A stretch of DNA of 64,000 nt, taken from assembly GCA_034422835.1 (NCBI GenBank), contig DAOUJJ010000005.1, positions 62,001 through 126,000 of the forward strand, given 5' to 3'. Positions 6,388 through 15,322 of this stretch are shown piece by piece (within the stretch, counting starts at the first letter, position 1; each line of letters opens with the position of its first letter). The notes beneath the pieces are model-generated. The model saw nothing but the letters and a program-made list of their open reading frames with translations, did not search any database and had not been told where the DNA came from. A program made the translations under genes and the position numbers. This stretch comes from VXMO01 sp034422835 (GTDB lineage: Bacteria; Chloroflexota; Dehalococcoidia; UBA6926).

Positions 6388-8802
6388 TTACCGTATTGCG
6401 CCGGAGTTTTGGCCTGCGGCGTAGTCCTCGTCACTCAGGCCCAGGAGGGTCTTGAAGACGTAGTCGTTGTGGACGCCGATCCAGGGCGGGGGGCCGTCGC
6501 CGTGCGCCTCGGCAAGCGACGGGATGCCCGGCAGGCCCTGGTGGGAGAGATCGCCCCACGGCGGCTCATGCACATCAACGATGTGGCCGCGCTGCCGGAA
6601 GTGGACGTCTGAATAGAGGTCCTCGCCGGTGTACTTGGCGGCGGCGGGAACGCCGTTCCTCTGGAGGATCTGCATTGCCTGCCGCTTCGTGAACCCGCGC
6701 GTCCATTCGCCAATCTGCGCGTCGAGATCATCTTTGGCGTTAACGCGGCCTGCATGCGTGGCGTACGTGGGGTTCTGCGACCACGTGGGCGCACCCATCG
6801 CGTTCATGAAACCCTGCCATTCCTCGTCCGTCTCAACGGCAACCACCACCCATTCGTCGTCGCCCTTGCACGGATACGCGCCGTAGGGGGCGTACTGGCG
6901 GCCCAGAATCTCGTTGTAGCCCATCGCCTCCCATTCGTTGCCGTTCACGGTGGAGTCCAGGATGGCGGGGCCCATGATCGCGCCCTGCGCCTCAACCTGC
7001 GCGAGTTCGATGAACTGTCCCTTGCCGGTGAGATCGCGGTATTCAAGCGCGGCGATGGACGACAGGGCGACGAGGCTCGCGCCGAGATAGTCCGGGATGA
7101 CGAGCTTGCCGTGCGCGGCCATCTCCGATTCGGCGTAGCCCCACATGTAGGAAAGGCCGGTGTAGGCGACAAGCTGATTGCCCCATGTGACCCATGAGGT
7201 GAGAGGGCCGTCCAGACCCATGCCGGGCGCGGTGATCTGCACAACGCCGGGGTTGATCTCCTGGATGTGCTCCCACCCAAAGCCGAGCCGGTCGATCACG
7301 CGCGGAGAAAAGTTATCTACAAAGACATCGCTCTCCTTGAGCAGCCTGTCCATGAGCTTCTTGCCGTCCTCGTGCCGCAGATCGATGGTCGCGCTGAGCT
7401 TGTTGCGGTTCATATCGGGGTAGAGGGGGCTGTTGGCGTCGCGGTTGGCGACGAGCAGCTCCGACTCAACCTTGATGACCTCCGCGCCGTAGAAGCCGAG
7501 GAACATGGTGCCGATAGGGCCGGCAAAGAAGCGAGTCAAGTCTGCCACACGGACGCCGGTCAGCATGGAGTCGTCTTGCGCGTGGCCGTTGCGAGAGGCG
7601 GAGGAGGCGACAGGCTGTCGTCCGTTTTGCGCTTCGGTCAGGACTTCGTCCTGGTGCTCGCCCAACCTGGGGGAGTGCTTCCACGCCCGCATGGGCGTCT
7701 CATACATCTTGAAGAGGAATCCCGGCGCGCGGTAGCTGCCGATGACGGGGTGCTCAAGCTCCTGGATCCATTGCCGGTGGGTGAGCTGCGGACTTGTGAG
7801 GAAAGCGCCGGGCGTATTCACGGGCGCGCAGGGCAGGCCGCGGCGTTGGCATTCCTCGACAAACTCATCGGCGTCGAACTGCTCGATGAACGACTGGAAA
7901 ATGGCGTTGATAACGTCATCATTCTCACCACGGTACTCCTGGTCGTCCCACTCCGGCGCGGAGAGAACCGCGTCCTCCATCCATTCACGGGTGAGGAGAT
8001 GCCAGTGGGGAAGGATATAGATGGCGAGATAGACGTACTTGCCGTCTCTGCATCGAAAGATGTTGGACGCACCGCCCTGGGGCTTTGCGCCGTTGCGCTC
8101 CACAATCTCGCTCCGCTGGGTGTAGCGGGCGATGGCGCTGGAGCCCATGTAGGTTGTGGCCTCCGCGATGGAGAGATCGATGCGCTGCCCCGTACCGGTG
8201 AGTCGGGCGTGGCGGATACCGGCCAGCGTGAGATAGGCGGCGTGGACGGAGGCAACCTGGTAGGTCTGGTGGGCGGGCGTGGCGACCGGCGGCATCGTGT
8301 CATCGCCGTGCGCGCTCATGAATCCGGAGATGGCCTCAATGACGGCGTGGCTGCCCTTGTAGTCGGAGTAGGGGCCCCATTGCCCGAACGGGGTCATGGA
8401 TGTGGTAACAAGATAGGGGTTGCGCTCAAGCAGGGTTTCCTGCGTGAGGCCGAGGGACTCAAGTGTGCCGGGGTGGGTGGCCTCGATGAGGGCGTCCGCG
8501 CCTGAGAGTAGATCTATGAAGGTCTGGCGGTCGGTTTCGGAGTCCGTGATGTCGAGGATGATGGAGCGTTTGTTGAGGTTGGCGTTGATGAACGCGAGGC
8601 TGCGCTCCGGGTCCTGGACGTTTCCGGCGAAGGGGGGCAGGCGGCGGTTAGGGTCGCCGCCGGGCGGCTCGACCTTGATGATGTCCGCGCCAAGGTCGCC
8701 CAGCCAACGGGCGGCATACGACGCGGGAATATCGCCGTACTCGATGATCCTCAAGTGATTCAGTGCGCCCTGCTGATCGCCGGATGCTGCGTTGCTTGTC
8801 AT
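6388..8802 (-). CDS. tandem (two-domain) class III CoA transferase, CaiB/BaiF family
   Basis: An 804-residue protein, about twice the usual 390-430, made of two complete CaiB/BaiF modules (about 15-390 and 415-790) joined by a polar linker (QNGRQPVASSASRNGHAQDD). Both halves start with the family segment (RIIEYGDIPASYAARWLGDLGADIIKVE; RVADLTRFFAGPIGTMFLGFYGAEVIKVE). In half 2, GKLVIPDYLGASLVALSSIAAL keeps the Asp expected to carry the acyl intermediate; in half 1 the equivalent TPAHQTYQVASVHAA lacks it, so half 1 may be structural. The family moves CoA between organic acids. Substrate unknown; no neighbour identifies it. Confidence 0.93.
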   Translation of the reverse strand: MTSNAASGDQQGALNHLRIIEYGDIPASYAARWLGDLGADIIKVEPPGGDPNRRLPPFAGNVQDPERSLAFINANLNKRSIILDITDSETDRQTFIDLLSGADALIEATHPGTLESLGLTQETLLERNPYLVTTSMTPFGQWGPYSDYKGSHAVIEAISGFMSAHGDDTMPPVATPAHQTYQVASVHAAYLTLAGIRHARLTGTGQRIDLSIAEATTYMGSSAIARYTQRSEIVERNGAKPQGGASNIFRCRDGKYVYLAIYILPHWHLLTREWMEDAVLSAPEWDDQEYRGENDDVINAIFQSFIEQFDADEFVEECQRRGLPCAPVNTPGAFLTSPQLTHRQWIQELEHPVIGSYRAPGFLFKMYETPMRAWKHSPRLGEHQDEVLTEAQNGRQPVASSASRNGHAQDDSMLTGVRVADLTRFFAGPIGTMFLGFYGAEVIKVESELLVANRDANSPLYPDMNRNKLSATIDLRHEDGKKLMDRLLKESDVFVDNFSPRVIDRLGFGWEHIQEINPGVVQITAPGMGLDGPLTSWVTWGNQLVAYTGLSYMWGYAESEMAAHGKLVIPDYLGASLVALSSIAALEYRDLTGKGQFIELAQVEAQGAIMGPAILDSTVNGNEWEAMGYNEILGRQYAPYGAYPCKGDDEWVVVAVETDEEWQGFMNAMGAPTWSQNPTYATHAGRVNAKDDLDAQIGEWTRGFTKRQAMQILQRNGVPAAAKYTGEDLYSDVHFRQRGHIVDVHEPPWGDLSHQGLPGIPSLAEAHGDGPPPWIGVHNDYVFKTLLGLSDEDYAAGQNSGAIR

Positions 8803-8830
8803 TGTTCCGTCCCCCCTCGCTTGATTGTAC

Positions 8831-8852
8831 GGGGTTTGTGGGGGCGGGGGGG
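8831..8852 (+). other. G-quadruplex-type G-rich tract
   Basis: On the + strand: GGGG, then TTTGT, GGGGG, C, and seven G. This fits the four-tract pattern with short loops. It lies in the leader of the minus-strand CoA-transferase gene, whose transcript would carry the C-rich complement. Confidence 0.4.
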
Positions 8853-8862
8853 CTGCTCATGT

Positions 8863-8887
8863 CCTTCGACAGGCTCAGGACGAACGG
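8863..8887. repeat. dispersed repeat family B (TTCGACAGGCTCAGG type)
   Basis: CCTTCGACAGGCTCAGGACG followed by AACGG. Near-identical copies are at 18069-18093 and inside the inverted repeat at 29121-29161. It sits between the RNase J gene and the CoA-transferase gene. Confidence 0.8.
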
Positions 8888-8896
8888 CAGGAGATT

Positions 8897-10579
8897 CTAG
8901 AGCGGGGTGGTTTGGATGAGGAGGCGGGGGCGGCGGCGGGTGTCTTTGTAGATGACGTTGTTGAGTTCTTCCCGCACGCTGGATTCTATGATGTTGAGCC
9001 CGGCGGCGGACTTGGAAACGGCCTTGCCTTGCGCCTTGGCGACGGCGTCCTCTACAACCTCAATAAGGCGGGCGCAGAGGTCATCGGCGCGCTCCTGGTC
9101 CAGGAATCCAATCATGGTGATCACCGGATCGCCCACGAGGTCATAGGTCTCGGAATCGATCGGCACTGAGACAGTCACGATGCCGTCGCGGGAAAGGGCG
9201 GCGCGTTCGCGCAAAACTTCGTTGTCAACGCTGCCGACGTGGATGCCGGAGACGAACATGTCCCGCAGGTCGAGGTTCTCCACGATCTGCGCGTCGCCCG
9301 TATCGTTGATCTCCAGCACGTCGCCGTCCGTCATCAGGAAGATATCGTCCTCCGGGATGCCAACGGACTTGGCGAGGCGGGTGTGGTGAACGAGGTGCCG
9401 AAAGTCGCCCTGGACAGGCACGAAGTAGCGCGGCTTGGTGAGGCGCATCATGAGCTTGAGGTCCTCTTGGCCGGCGTGGCCGCGCACGTGGACCTGATCC
9501 GTGCGGCTGTAGAGAACGTTCGCGCCAAGGCGGAACAGACCGTCAATGGTCTGGCCGACAACGGCCTCATTGCCGGGGATGGGGTTGGAGGAGATGATGA
9601 CCGTGTCCCCGGGCTCGATGTGGACCTGCTGGTGAGTGCCGCGCGCCATGCGGACCAGGGCGGACGTTGGCTCTCCCTGCGCGCCGGTGGTCATGATGAC
9701 GGTCTCCTCCGGCGCGCTCGAATCAAGCTGGTTGGGGGGAATCATCAAGCCGTCCGGTACGCGGAGATAGCCGAGTTCCGTGGCGATGCGGACGTTATCA
9801 ACCATGCTGCGTCCGATGATGGCGAGCCTACGCCCGTGGGCTACTGCGGCGTCCGCCACCTGCTGGATGCGTGAGATGAGGGATGCAAAGCTTGCGACGA
9901 TGACACGGCCCTCCGCCTCGCCGATGTAGCGCATGAGCGCCTTGCCGACCACGGCTTCAGACGGTGTATGGCCGGAGACATCTGCATAGGTTGAGTCGGA
10001 TAGCAGCAGGAGCACGCCGTCCTCTCCCGCCTGCGCGAGTCTCTGGAAATCCGTCGGTTTGCCGTCCACAGGGGTGTGATCCAGTTTGAAATCGCCGGTG
10101 TGGACAATCGTGCCGACGGGCGTGTCGATAATGATGCCGGTCGAATCCGGGATGGAGTGGTTGACGCGGAAAAGAGTGATGTCAAACACGCCAAGGCTGA
10201 ACGTGTCGCCCGGTTCGACAGTTTCAAGGGTGATGCCACGGAGGCGGCGGGACTCGCGGAGCTTGACGGAAACCAGGCCGATGGTGAGGGCAGTGCCGTA
10301 GACCGAAGAGCGAACCTCCGGGAGGATATGGGGCAGGGCCCCAATGTGGTCCTCATGTCCGTGCGTGATGACAAAGCCGACGACATTCTCGGCGCGGTCA
10401 ATGACATATTGGGCGTCCGGCAGGATGATATCGACGCCGCTGTGCGCCTCATCGGGAAACATCAGGCCGCAGTCGATGATCAGGATGTCATCGCCGTACT
10501 CGATGGCCATCATGTTCTTGCCTATCTCGCCCAATCCCCCGAGGGGGATGATGCGAAGTGGTGGGCGTGAGGTTGACAT
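8897..10579 (-). CDS. rnj: ribonuclease J
   Basis: A 560-residue metallo-beta-lactamase/beta-CASP nuclease of normal RNase J length. Residues 10-40 (IIPLGGLGEIGKNMMAIEYG) and HGHEDH at 73-78 mark the two-zinc site; later HTGDFKLDHTPVDGKP, SNPIPGNE and the HVRGHAGQEDLKLMMRLTKPRYFVPVQGD segment are RNase J-specific. It processes and degrades RNA with endo- and 5'-exonuclease activity, acting in the cytoplasm. The uracil-DNA glycosylase gene ends 16 bases upstream, so they are probably co-transcribed. Confidence 0.96.
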   Translation of the reverse strand: MSTSRPPLRIIPLGGLGEIGKNMMAIEYGDDILIIDCGLMFPDEAHSGVDIILPDAQYVIDRAENVVGFVITHGHEDHIGALPHILPEVRSSVYGTALTIGLVSVKLRESRRLRGITLETVEPGDTFSLGVFDITLFRVNHSIPDSTGIIIDTPVGTIVHTGDFKLDHTPVDGKPTDFQRLAQAGEDGVLLLLSDSTYADVSGHTPSEAVVGKALMRYIGEAEGRVIVASFASLISRIQQVADAAVAHGRRLAIIGRSMVDNVRIATELGYLRVPDGLMIPPNQLDSSAPEETVIMTTGAQGEPTSALVRMARGTHQQVHIEPGDTVIISSNPIPGNEAVVGQTIDGLFRLGANVLYSRTDQVHVRGHAGQEDLKLMMRLTKPRYFVPVQGDFRHLVHHTRLAKSVGIPEDDIFLMTDGDVLEINDTGDAQIVENLDLRDMFVSGIHVGSVDNEVLRERAALSRDGIVTVSVPIDSETYDLVGDPVITMIGFLDQERADDLCARLIEVVEDAVAKAQGKAVSKSAAGLNIIESSVREELNNVIYKDTRRRPRLLIQTTPL

Positions 10580-10595
10580 GGCGTGTTGCGCGGGC

Positions 10596-11270
10596 CTAGA
10601 GGAGGCTCAACTGCTCGCCGGAGCCTTCGTTTGCGTCCGGTTCCTCAGAGCCGTAGCCGGCCTGTTGGTCCGCCACTACGCCCTCCAGTCGGCGGCGGGC
10701 AGTTTCAAGCGCGGTGGGGAGATTCTTGAAATCCTGGACGATGACATCCCGCAGGCGCTGTTGGTGCAGGGCGGCGGCGGGGTGATAGATGGGGTAAACG
10801 GCGAGGCCGTCCTTGTAGAGAAGCTGGCCGCGGGCGCGTGAGATGGCCTGGCCGGGAAAGAGGCGCGTCAGTGAGAAGCGCCCGAGGGTGACAAGCAGGG
10901 TGGGGTTGATGAGCTCAAGCTGCCGCCTGAGATAGAGGGATTCGCAGGTATCAAGCTCATCATCGCGGGGGTCGCGGTTATTGGGCGGGCGGCACTTGAC
11001 GGTGTTGGTGATGTAGACGTCCCTGCGCGCCCAGCCGATGGTGGCGAGAAGCTCATCGAGGAACTTTCCGGCCGGACCGACGAAGGGGCGCCCCTGTTGG
11101 TCCTCGTAGAACCCCGGCCCCTCGCCGATGAACATCACGTCGGCGTCAGCCGCGCCCTCGCCCGGGACGGCGTTGGTGCGGCCTTCGGCGAGGCGGCACT
11201 CCGCACAGACCGCGATTTCGCCGGCGATGACGCGGAGCGCCTCCGCGGCGTCAGCAGCCGGCAAGGTCAT
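10596..11270 (-). CDS. uracil-DNA glycosylase, family 4 (Fe-S type)
   Basis: It removes uracil from DNA to start base-excision repair. Motifs: four Cys for the 4Fe-4S cluster (CAECRL near the start; the Cys of TNTVKCRPPNNRDP and of ELDTCESLYLRRQLE), the active-site loop GEGPGFYEDQQGRPFVGPAGK and the HPAA loop. ATG 11270 is chosen, giving 224 residues; TTG 11297 would add nine. The C-terminal 25-30 residues are polar and probably disordered. Its start lies 73 bases from the stop of acpP on the same strand. Confidence 0.92.
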   Translation of the reverse strand: MTLPAADAAEALRVIAGEIAVCAECRLAEGRTNAVPGEGAADADVMFIGEGPGFYEDQQGRPFVGPAGKFLDELLATIGWARRDVYITNTVKCRPPNNRDPRDDELDTCESLYLRRQLELINPTLLVTLGRFSLTRLFPGQAISRARGQLLYKDGLAVYPIYHPAAALHQQRLRDVIVQDFKNLPTALETARRRLEGVVADQQAGYGSEEPDANEGSGEQLSLL

Positions 11271-11343
11271 AGCTATTAGAGATGAGGACGGGTTCAACTC
11301 TAGTCATGAACCACGCCCCCTAAAAACCGCGGTGTATCGCCGC

Positions 11344-11604
11344 CTACTCGTCAGCGATTCCAACCTCATCCTTGAAGTAGTTGACCGCATCCTGGACCGT
11401 GAGAATCTTCTCCGCGTCTTCATCCGAGATGGAGAACTCGGCGCTCTTCTCAAACTCCTCTTCAAACGCCATCACGAGTTCAACCATATCGAGCGAATCG
11501 ACATTGAGATCCTCAGTGAAAGACGCTCCGGGGGTGACATTTTCCGCTTCGACACCGAGTTGTGCGACGATGACCTCTTTGACTCTCTCTTCAACGGTAG
11601 CCAC
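11344..11604 (-). CDS. acpP: acyl carrier protein
   Basis: An 86-residue acidic acyl carrier protein; DLNVDSLDMVEL carries Ser37, the 4'-phosphopantetheine attachment site. It shuttles acyl chains during fatty acid synthesis. The open frame runs further upstream, but GTG 11604 with GGGAGGG about eight bases before it gives the right length and N-terminus (VATVEERVKEVI). It follows nusB by 43 bases, with fabD two genes upstream in the same direction. Confidence 0.95.
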   Translation of the reverse strand: MATVEERVKEVIVAQLGVEAENVTPGASFTEDLNVDSLDMVELVMAFEEEFEKSAEFSISDEDAEKILTVQDAVNYFKDEVGIADE

Positions 11605-11647
11605 GTAACAATCCCTCCCTGCGCTGAGTATTTCTTCTAGCTTTACA

Positions 11648-12166
11648 TTAGGGGGCAATCGAGAGTTCCGCAAGCACGCCGCCCAAGACGCCGTGAACGA
11701 AACGCGCCGATGATTCCGCGCCGTACGTCCGGGCAAGTTCCACGGCCTCGTCAATGGCAATTGCAGGGGGCACGCGCTCGTGCGTTATCTCGGAAAGCGC
11801 GAGACGCAGAGCGTTGCGGTCAACAGTGGCAAGCTGGCTGACGGGGTAGGCGGTTGCGTGCTCCTGGATCAGCCGGTCAAGACGGGCCTCGTCCTGCTGG
11901 ACATCCGTCACGAGGACGGCTGCGTATGACAGGATAGATTCGCGAACCGCATCCTCAAGAAAATCGTCAGCAATCCGCCCTACCGAGTCGGCGGGCGGAT
12001 GCCTCACCGCGTCCCACTCATAGAGCGCCTGCAACGCAATGGCGCGGGCGCTGCGCCGGGACTCTTTAAAGTTGGTCTCGTTGGTGTTAACCACGGAGTT
12101 GGCAACGGTGTCCATGTTGCCGTCAAGCGCAGTGTCGTCGGCGCCGCTCGCTTGGGACGGTGACAT
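11648..12166 (-). CDS. nusB: transcription antitermination factor NusB
   Basis: A 172-residue protein. The NusB fold is clear from residue 37 on: RRSARAIALQALYEWD, DEARLDRLIQEHATAYPVSQLATVDRNALRLALSEI and AIAIDEAVELARTYGAESSARFVHGVLGGVL. NusB with NusE (S10) binds boxA RNA to support rRNA transcription. The first 35 residues are a polar extension beyond the usual start; ATG 12166 is used, but a start at ATG 12109 (MDTVANSVVN) is possible. It begins 13 bases after the stop of fabD; the upstream continuation of the frame is a shadow of fabD. Confidence 0.93.
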   Translation of the reverse strand: MSPSQASGADDTALDGNMDTVANSVVNTNETNFKESRRSARAIALQALYEWDAVRHPPADSVGRIADDFLEDAVRESILSYAAVLVTDVQQDEARLDRLIQEHATAYPVSQLATVDRNALRLALSEITHERVPPAIAIDEAVELARTYGAESSARFVHGVLGGVLAELSIAP

Positions 12167-12179
12167 TGTTGTCTGACGC

Positions 12180-13100
12180 TCAGGCCTTGAGAGCCTCAAG
12201 CTCCTCAAGGTTGCCAACGTTGATGGTCTCCGCTTCTTCGAAGGTGCGCTTGACGAGTCCGGTGAGAACCTTGCCGGGACCCATCTCGATGAACGTCGTG
12301 ACGCCGTTATCGCGCAGATACTCCACCGTGCGGAACCACTGGACGGAGCTGCGTATCTGGCGGGCAAGCTCATCGACCACCTCGTCTGCCGTCTCGATCG
12401 GCTGCGCGGTGACGTTGCCAACAACAGGGTAGGTGGGAGCGGAGATAGACGCGCCCTCAAGGGCGGTCCGCATGCCGGGGACGGCGGGATCCATGAGGGA
12501 GGAGTGGAAAGCCGCGCTGACGGGCAAAGGAACAACGCGCCGCGCGCCACCCTCTTCAGCGGCCTTCTGCGCCGCCTCAACACCCTCCTTCGAGCCGCTG
12601 ATGACGATCTGTTCGGCAGAGTTCAGGTTGGCCATGTCGATGCCATTAGCCTCGCAGATTGCCTGCAGCTGGTCTTCGGGCATTCCCATGACGGCGGCCA
12701 TGGCTCCCGGCTGAGCATCACCGGCGGCCTGCATGAGGCGGCCGCGCTCACGGACGAGCTTGACGGCGTCGCTGAACGTCATGGAGCCGGCGGCGACGAG
12801 GGATGAATACTCGCCGAGGCTGTGGCCTGCGGTGTAGGAGGGTGTAAGACCCTTTTCGCCGAGGATCTCGCGAGCCGCCTCAAAGGTGGCGACGGATGCG
12901 GTGAGGATGGCGGGCTGGGTGTTGATGGTCTGCGTCAGGTCCTCCATGGGGCCCTCAAAGCAGAGCTGGGAGAGTGAGAACCCAAGGGCCTCATCGGCCT
13001 CGTCAAAGATGGCCTTTGCGGCGGGAACGGCGTCATAGAGATCCTTGCCCATGCCGACTGCCTGCGCGCCCTGCCCGGGAAAGAGATATGCGACTGTCAT
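12180..13100 (-). CDS. fabD: malonyl-CoA:ACP transacylase
   Basis: A 306-residue enzyme of normal length that loads malonyl groups onto ACP for fatty acid elongation. MTVAYLFPGQGAQAVGMGKDL, the nucleophile motif AGHSLGEYSSLVAAG (Ser in GHSLG), and PVSAAFHSSLMDP with the catalytic His are present. A GGGAGTA ribosome binding site precedes ATG 13100. acpP lies two genes downstream, consistent with a fatty-acid cluster. Confidence 0.97.
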   Translation of the reverse strand: MTVAYLFPGQGAQAVGMGKDLYDAVPAAKAIFDEADEALGFSLSQLCFEGPMEDLTQTINTQPAILTASVATFEAAREILGEKGLTPSYTAGHSLGEYSSLVAAGSMTFSDAVKLVRERGRLMQAAGDAQPGAMAAVMGMPEDQLQAICEANGIDMANLNSAEQIVISGSKEGVEAAQKAAEEGGARRVVPLPVSAAFHSSLMDPAVPGMRTALEGASISAPTYPVVGNVTAQPIETADEVVDELARQIRSSVQWFRTVEYLRDNGVTTFIEMGPGKVLTGLVKRTFEEAETINVGNLEELEALKA

Positions 13101-13163
13101 TTTCGGCTACTCCCTCTGTGTCCTTTGTCCTCGCGCTGTGCGCCCTGTGTGTTTCGCTTTCCG

Positions 13164-13188
13164 GCCTGCCGAGGGCGCTTTGGCAGGC
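13164..13188. terminator. hairpin between rpmF and fabD (possible attenuator or terminator)
   Basis: GCCTGCC (13164-13170) pairs perfectly with GGCAGGC (13182-13188) over an 11-base loop. No U-run follows on the minus strand, so intrinsic termination is unproven. It could reduce read-through from rpmF into fabD. Confidence 0.35.
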
Positions 13189-13214
13189 TGCCTCAAATAG
13201 TTGCAGACTTTCCG

Positions 13215-13406
13215 CTATTCGGCGGCGCGGCGCGGCGTGGTGACCTGCCTGCCGTTATAGATGCCACAGGACGGGCAGACGCGGTGGGAAACTCTCCGGT
13301 TCCCGCAGTCGGGGCACAGTGACGTGAGGATTGTGGATTTGGCGGTGTGCGCCATGCGTTTGTTCTGGCGCGCCCGCGAGCGTCGCCTCTTTGGAAGAGG
13401 TGGCAT
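13215..13406 (-). CDS. rpmF: 50S ribosomal protein L32
   Basis: A 63-residue protein with the L32 N-terminus (MPPLPKRRRSRARQNKRMAH) and a four-Cys zinc ribbon, CPDCGNRRVSHRVCPSCG. It lies directly after the DUF177 gene (26 bases), the usual bacterial pairing. AAAGGA stands upstream of the start. Confidence 0.95.
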   Translation of the reverse strand: MPPLPKRRRSRARQNKRMAHTAKSTILTSLCPDCGNRRVSHRVCPSCGIYNGRQVTTPRRAAE

Positions 13407-13432
13407 GCCGTGATGTTCCTTTCCTTTACGAG

Positions 13433-13945
13433 TTAATCATCGGATTTGGTCACCCATAGCTCTTGCAGCTTGGCCCACTCACTGCGAGCGGGAACGGGCG
13501 GACATTTGCAGGATACCGTATTGCGGTCGACTCCGCACTGCGGACAGAGGCCGAGGCAATCGGTTTTGCAAACGGGGTTCTGCGGCTCATGGATGATCAG
13601 GTACTGGCGAACGGCATCAGCGACATCAAGATGATGCTGCTCGTTGATCTGCAGGTCCTCGAATGAATCACGCTCCGGCATCTTGCGGCCGGTGGCGATA
13701 TCAATGACGGGGAAGAACTCCTCATCAAAGGAGAATCGAAGTTTGTGAGGGTAGGGCTTGAGGCAGAGGGAGCAGGTCTGCTGGTTCTCCGCGTCGCACG
13801 TGGCAGAGACAAGGACCCCGGCGTCCGTGCGCATAAGCTCGGCCTGGCAGTTGACGAGGGCAGTACCAACGTCTTCACCGATGAAGCCATAGGATCGGCG
13901 CGCGCCGATCGGTTCCTGCATCAGCCCGCTGACGTTAATCAGCAT
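13433..13945 (-). CDS. DUF177 (YceD-type) protein
   Basis: A 170-residue YceD/DUF177 protein, conserved upstream of rpmF; in some bacteria and in plastids the family is linked to 23S rRNA accumulation. Motifs include CSLCLKPYPHKLRFSFDEEF and the Cys-rich CKTDCLGLCPQCGVDRNTVSCKC, typical of the family and probably metal-binding. It begins 7 bases after the stop of mcmA2, so the ribosomal pair may be transcribed with the methylmalonyl-CoA operon. Confidence 0.92.
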   Translation of the reverse strand: MLINVSGLMQEPIGARRSYGFIGEDVGTALVNCQAELMRTDAGVLVSATCDAENQQTCSLCLKPYPHKLRFSFDEEFFPVIDIATGRKMPERDSFEDLQINEQHHLDVADAVRQYLIIHEPQNPVCKTDCLGLCPQCGVDRNTVSCKCPPVPARSEWAKLQELWVTKSDD

Positions 13946-13952
13946 GGCGAGG

Positions 13953-14369
13953 TTACTCTTCGGGGGCGGGGGTGCCCGTTACTTCGCGGGTGAAGTCGAC
14001 GATTTCCTTGAGGCTGGTGCCGGGGCCGAAGATGCCCGCGATCCCCATCTGTGTGAGGGCGTCATAGTCCTCCTTGGGGATGATGCCGCCGGAGAACACA
14101 GGAATATCGAGGCCGTTTTCACGCAGGCCGTTGACGATTGCGGGCAGGAGATCAAGGTGCGCGCCGGAGAGGATGCTGAGGCCGATGGCATCCACGTCCT
14201 CCTGCACCGCGGCCTGGACGATCATCTCAGGCGTCTGGCGGATGCCGGTGTAGATGACCTCAAAGCCGGCGTCGCGCAGCGCTCGCGCGACAACCTTTGC
14301 GCCACGGTCGTGGCCGTCAAGGCCGGGCTTGGCGATAAGAACCCGCGCGGGGGCCGTTGCTGTTGTCAT
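13953..14369 (-). CDS. mcmA2: methylmalonyl-CoA mutase, cobalamin-binding small subunit
   Basis: A 138-residue B12-binding domain: RVLIAKPGLDGHDRGAKVVARALRDAGFEVIYTG gives the DxHxxG motif with His20 as lower axial cobalt ligand; GLSILSGAH and FSGGIIPKEDYDAL follow. It is separate from the catalytic subunit at 16239-17903, as in archaea and Chloroflexota. With that subunit it interconverts succinyl-CoA and (R)-methylmalonyl-CoA in propionate metabolism. A GGAGAGGAG site lies upstream of ATG 14369. Confidence 0.95.
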   Translation of the reverse strand: MTTATAPARVLIAKPGLDGHDRGAKVVARALRDAGFEVIYTGIRQTPEMIVQAAVQEDVDAIGLSILSGAHLDLLPAIVNGLRENGLDIPVFSGGIIPKEDYDALTQMGIAGIFGPGTSLKEIVDFTREVTGTPAPEE

Positions 14370-14416
14370 CGTTACTGCTCCTCTCCCTTGGGCGGGCGCT
14401 GTCTGACGCGCCGCCC

Positions 14417-15304
14417 TTAGTGCGCTGCGCCGTCTGCGGGCTGCGTGCGGTTCATTCCCGCATGTGCCGCGTCGCGCTGCGCTATCAATACTAGAGTACC
14501 GAGAAAATCAAGGGGGTGGACGGCGCGGAGCACGTTGGTGGGCTCGCCGTCATCGACGATCATACGGACGCCCGCCGCGCGCACGCGCTCTTCAACGGCC
14601 ACCGGGTCGTCTGTCTCCAGCACGACGGCGTGCAGTCCCTCACCCATGAGCTTGAGGGCGCGGGCAACGGGGCCGTCTTCACGCAGGTCCTGAGCGAACT
14701 CGACCTCTGCATCTCCGGCGTCCAGCCACGCGGTGTCCATGCCGAACCCCTCGGAGACGGCGCGGCGCTTGAGCGGCATCCTGAACAGGTGCTGCCAGGT
14801 GGCCGACGCAGTGCCAACATCTGCCGTTCGGATGGTGACGTGGTGGAGGCCGATGTCCCGCGACGTGCCGGGCGTGAACAGGGTTGTTTCCTTGATCTCC
14901 ACAGGAACGCCGCCGGTGCTGGCAGGGGAGATGATGGTGTTCTTGCCGGTGATGCCCTGTTGGGGAGTATGGACGATGAACTCACCGCCGCGTTCCTGGA
15001 TCTCCGCCGTTGCCTGCTCAACGTCATCGACGTGGAAGCTGACGTGGTGCATACCCTCGCCGCGTTCCTCCAGTTGCTTGGCGAGCGGGGAGTCGTCGGT
15101 TGTGGGCTGGAGCAGCAAGAGACGGCCAAGCCGCAAAGGAATGATGGCGGCGCGATAACCCTCGTCATACGCATCCCGCTTGACGGTTGTGGTCAAGCCG
15201 AGAACGTCTTCGAATTTCTGTGCCGCCTCATCGATGTCTCGTACAAGGAGACCGACCTGGTCAAATCGCTGGAGGAGGAGGTCTTGCTGTTGGTCTGTCA
15301 TCAT
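14417..15304 (-). CDS. two-domain VOC protein, methylmalonyl-CoA epimerase-like
   Basis: A 295-residue protein of two VOC modules. Half 1 resembles methylmalonyl-CoA epimerase: FDQVGLLVRDIDEAAQKFEDVLGL, GEGMHHVSFHVDDVEQATAEIQERGGEF and GGVPVEIKE; half 2 starts at IGLHHVTIRTADVGTA. Half 1 has Gln where the first His ligand usually sits (DQVGL), keeps the HHV His, and keeps a Glu in VEIKE. It follows another two-domain VOC gene by 18 bases and precedes mcmA2, so a role in racemising methylmalonyl-CoA or a related acyl-CoA is likely, but which of the two is the true epimerase is unknown. Confidence 0.85.
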   Translation of the reverse strand: MMTDQQQDLLLQRFDQVGLLVRDIDEAAQKFEDVLGLTTTVKRDAYDEGYRAAIIPLRLGRLLLLQPTTDDSPLAKQLEERGEGMHHVSFHVDDVEQATAEIQERGGEFIVHTPQQGITGKNTIISPASTGGVPVEIKETTLFTPGTSRDIGLHHVTIRTADVGTASATWQHLFRMPLKRRAVSEGFGMDTAWLDAGDAEVEFAQDLREDGPVARALKLMGEGLHAVVLETDDPVAVEERVRAAGVRMIVDDGEPTNVLRAVHPLDFLGTLVLIAQRDAAHAGMNRTQPADGAAH

Positions 15305-15322
15305 GGTTGCCTTTCCGAGCGT

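Noticed and set aside
7267..8505. 412-residue open frame antisense to the CoA-transferase gene
   Set aside because: It is a shadow on the opposite strand of a well-supported gene in GC-rich DNA; its translation has no family resemblance and no ribosome binding site.
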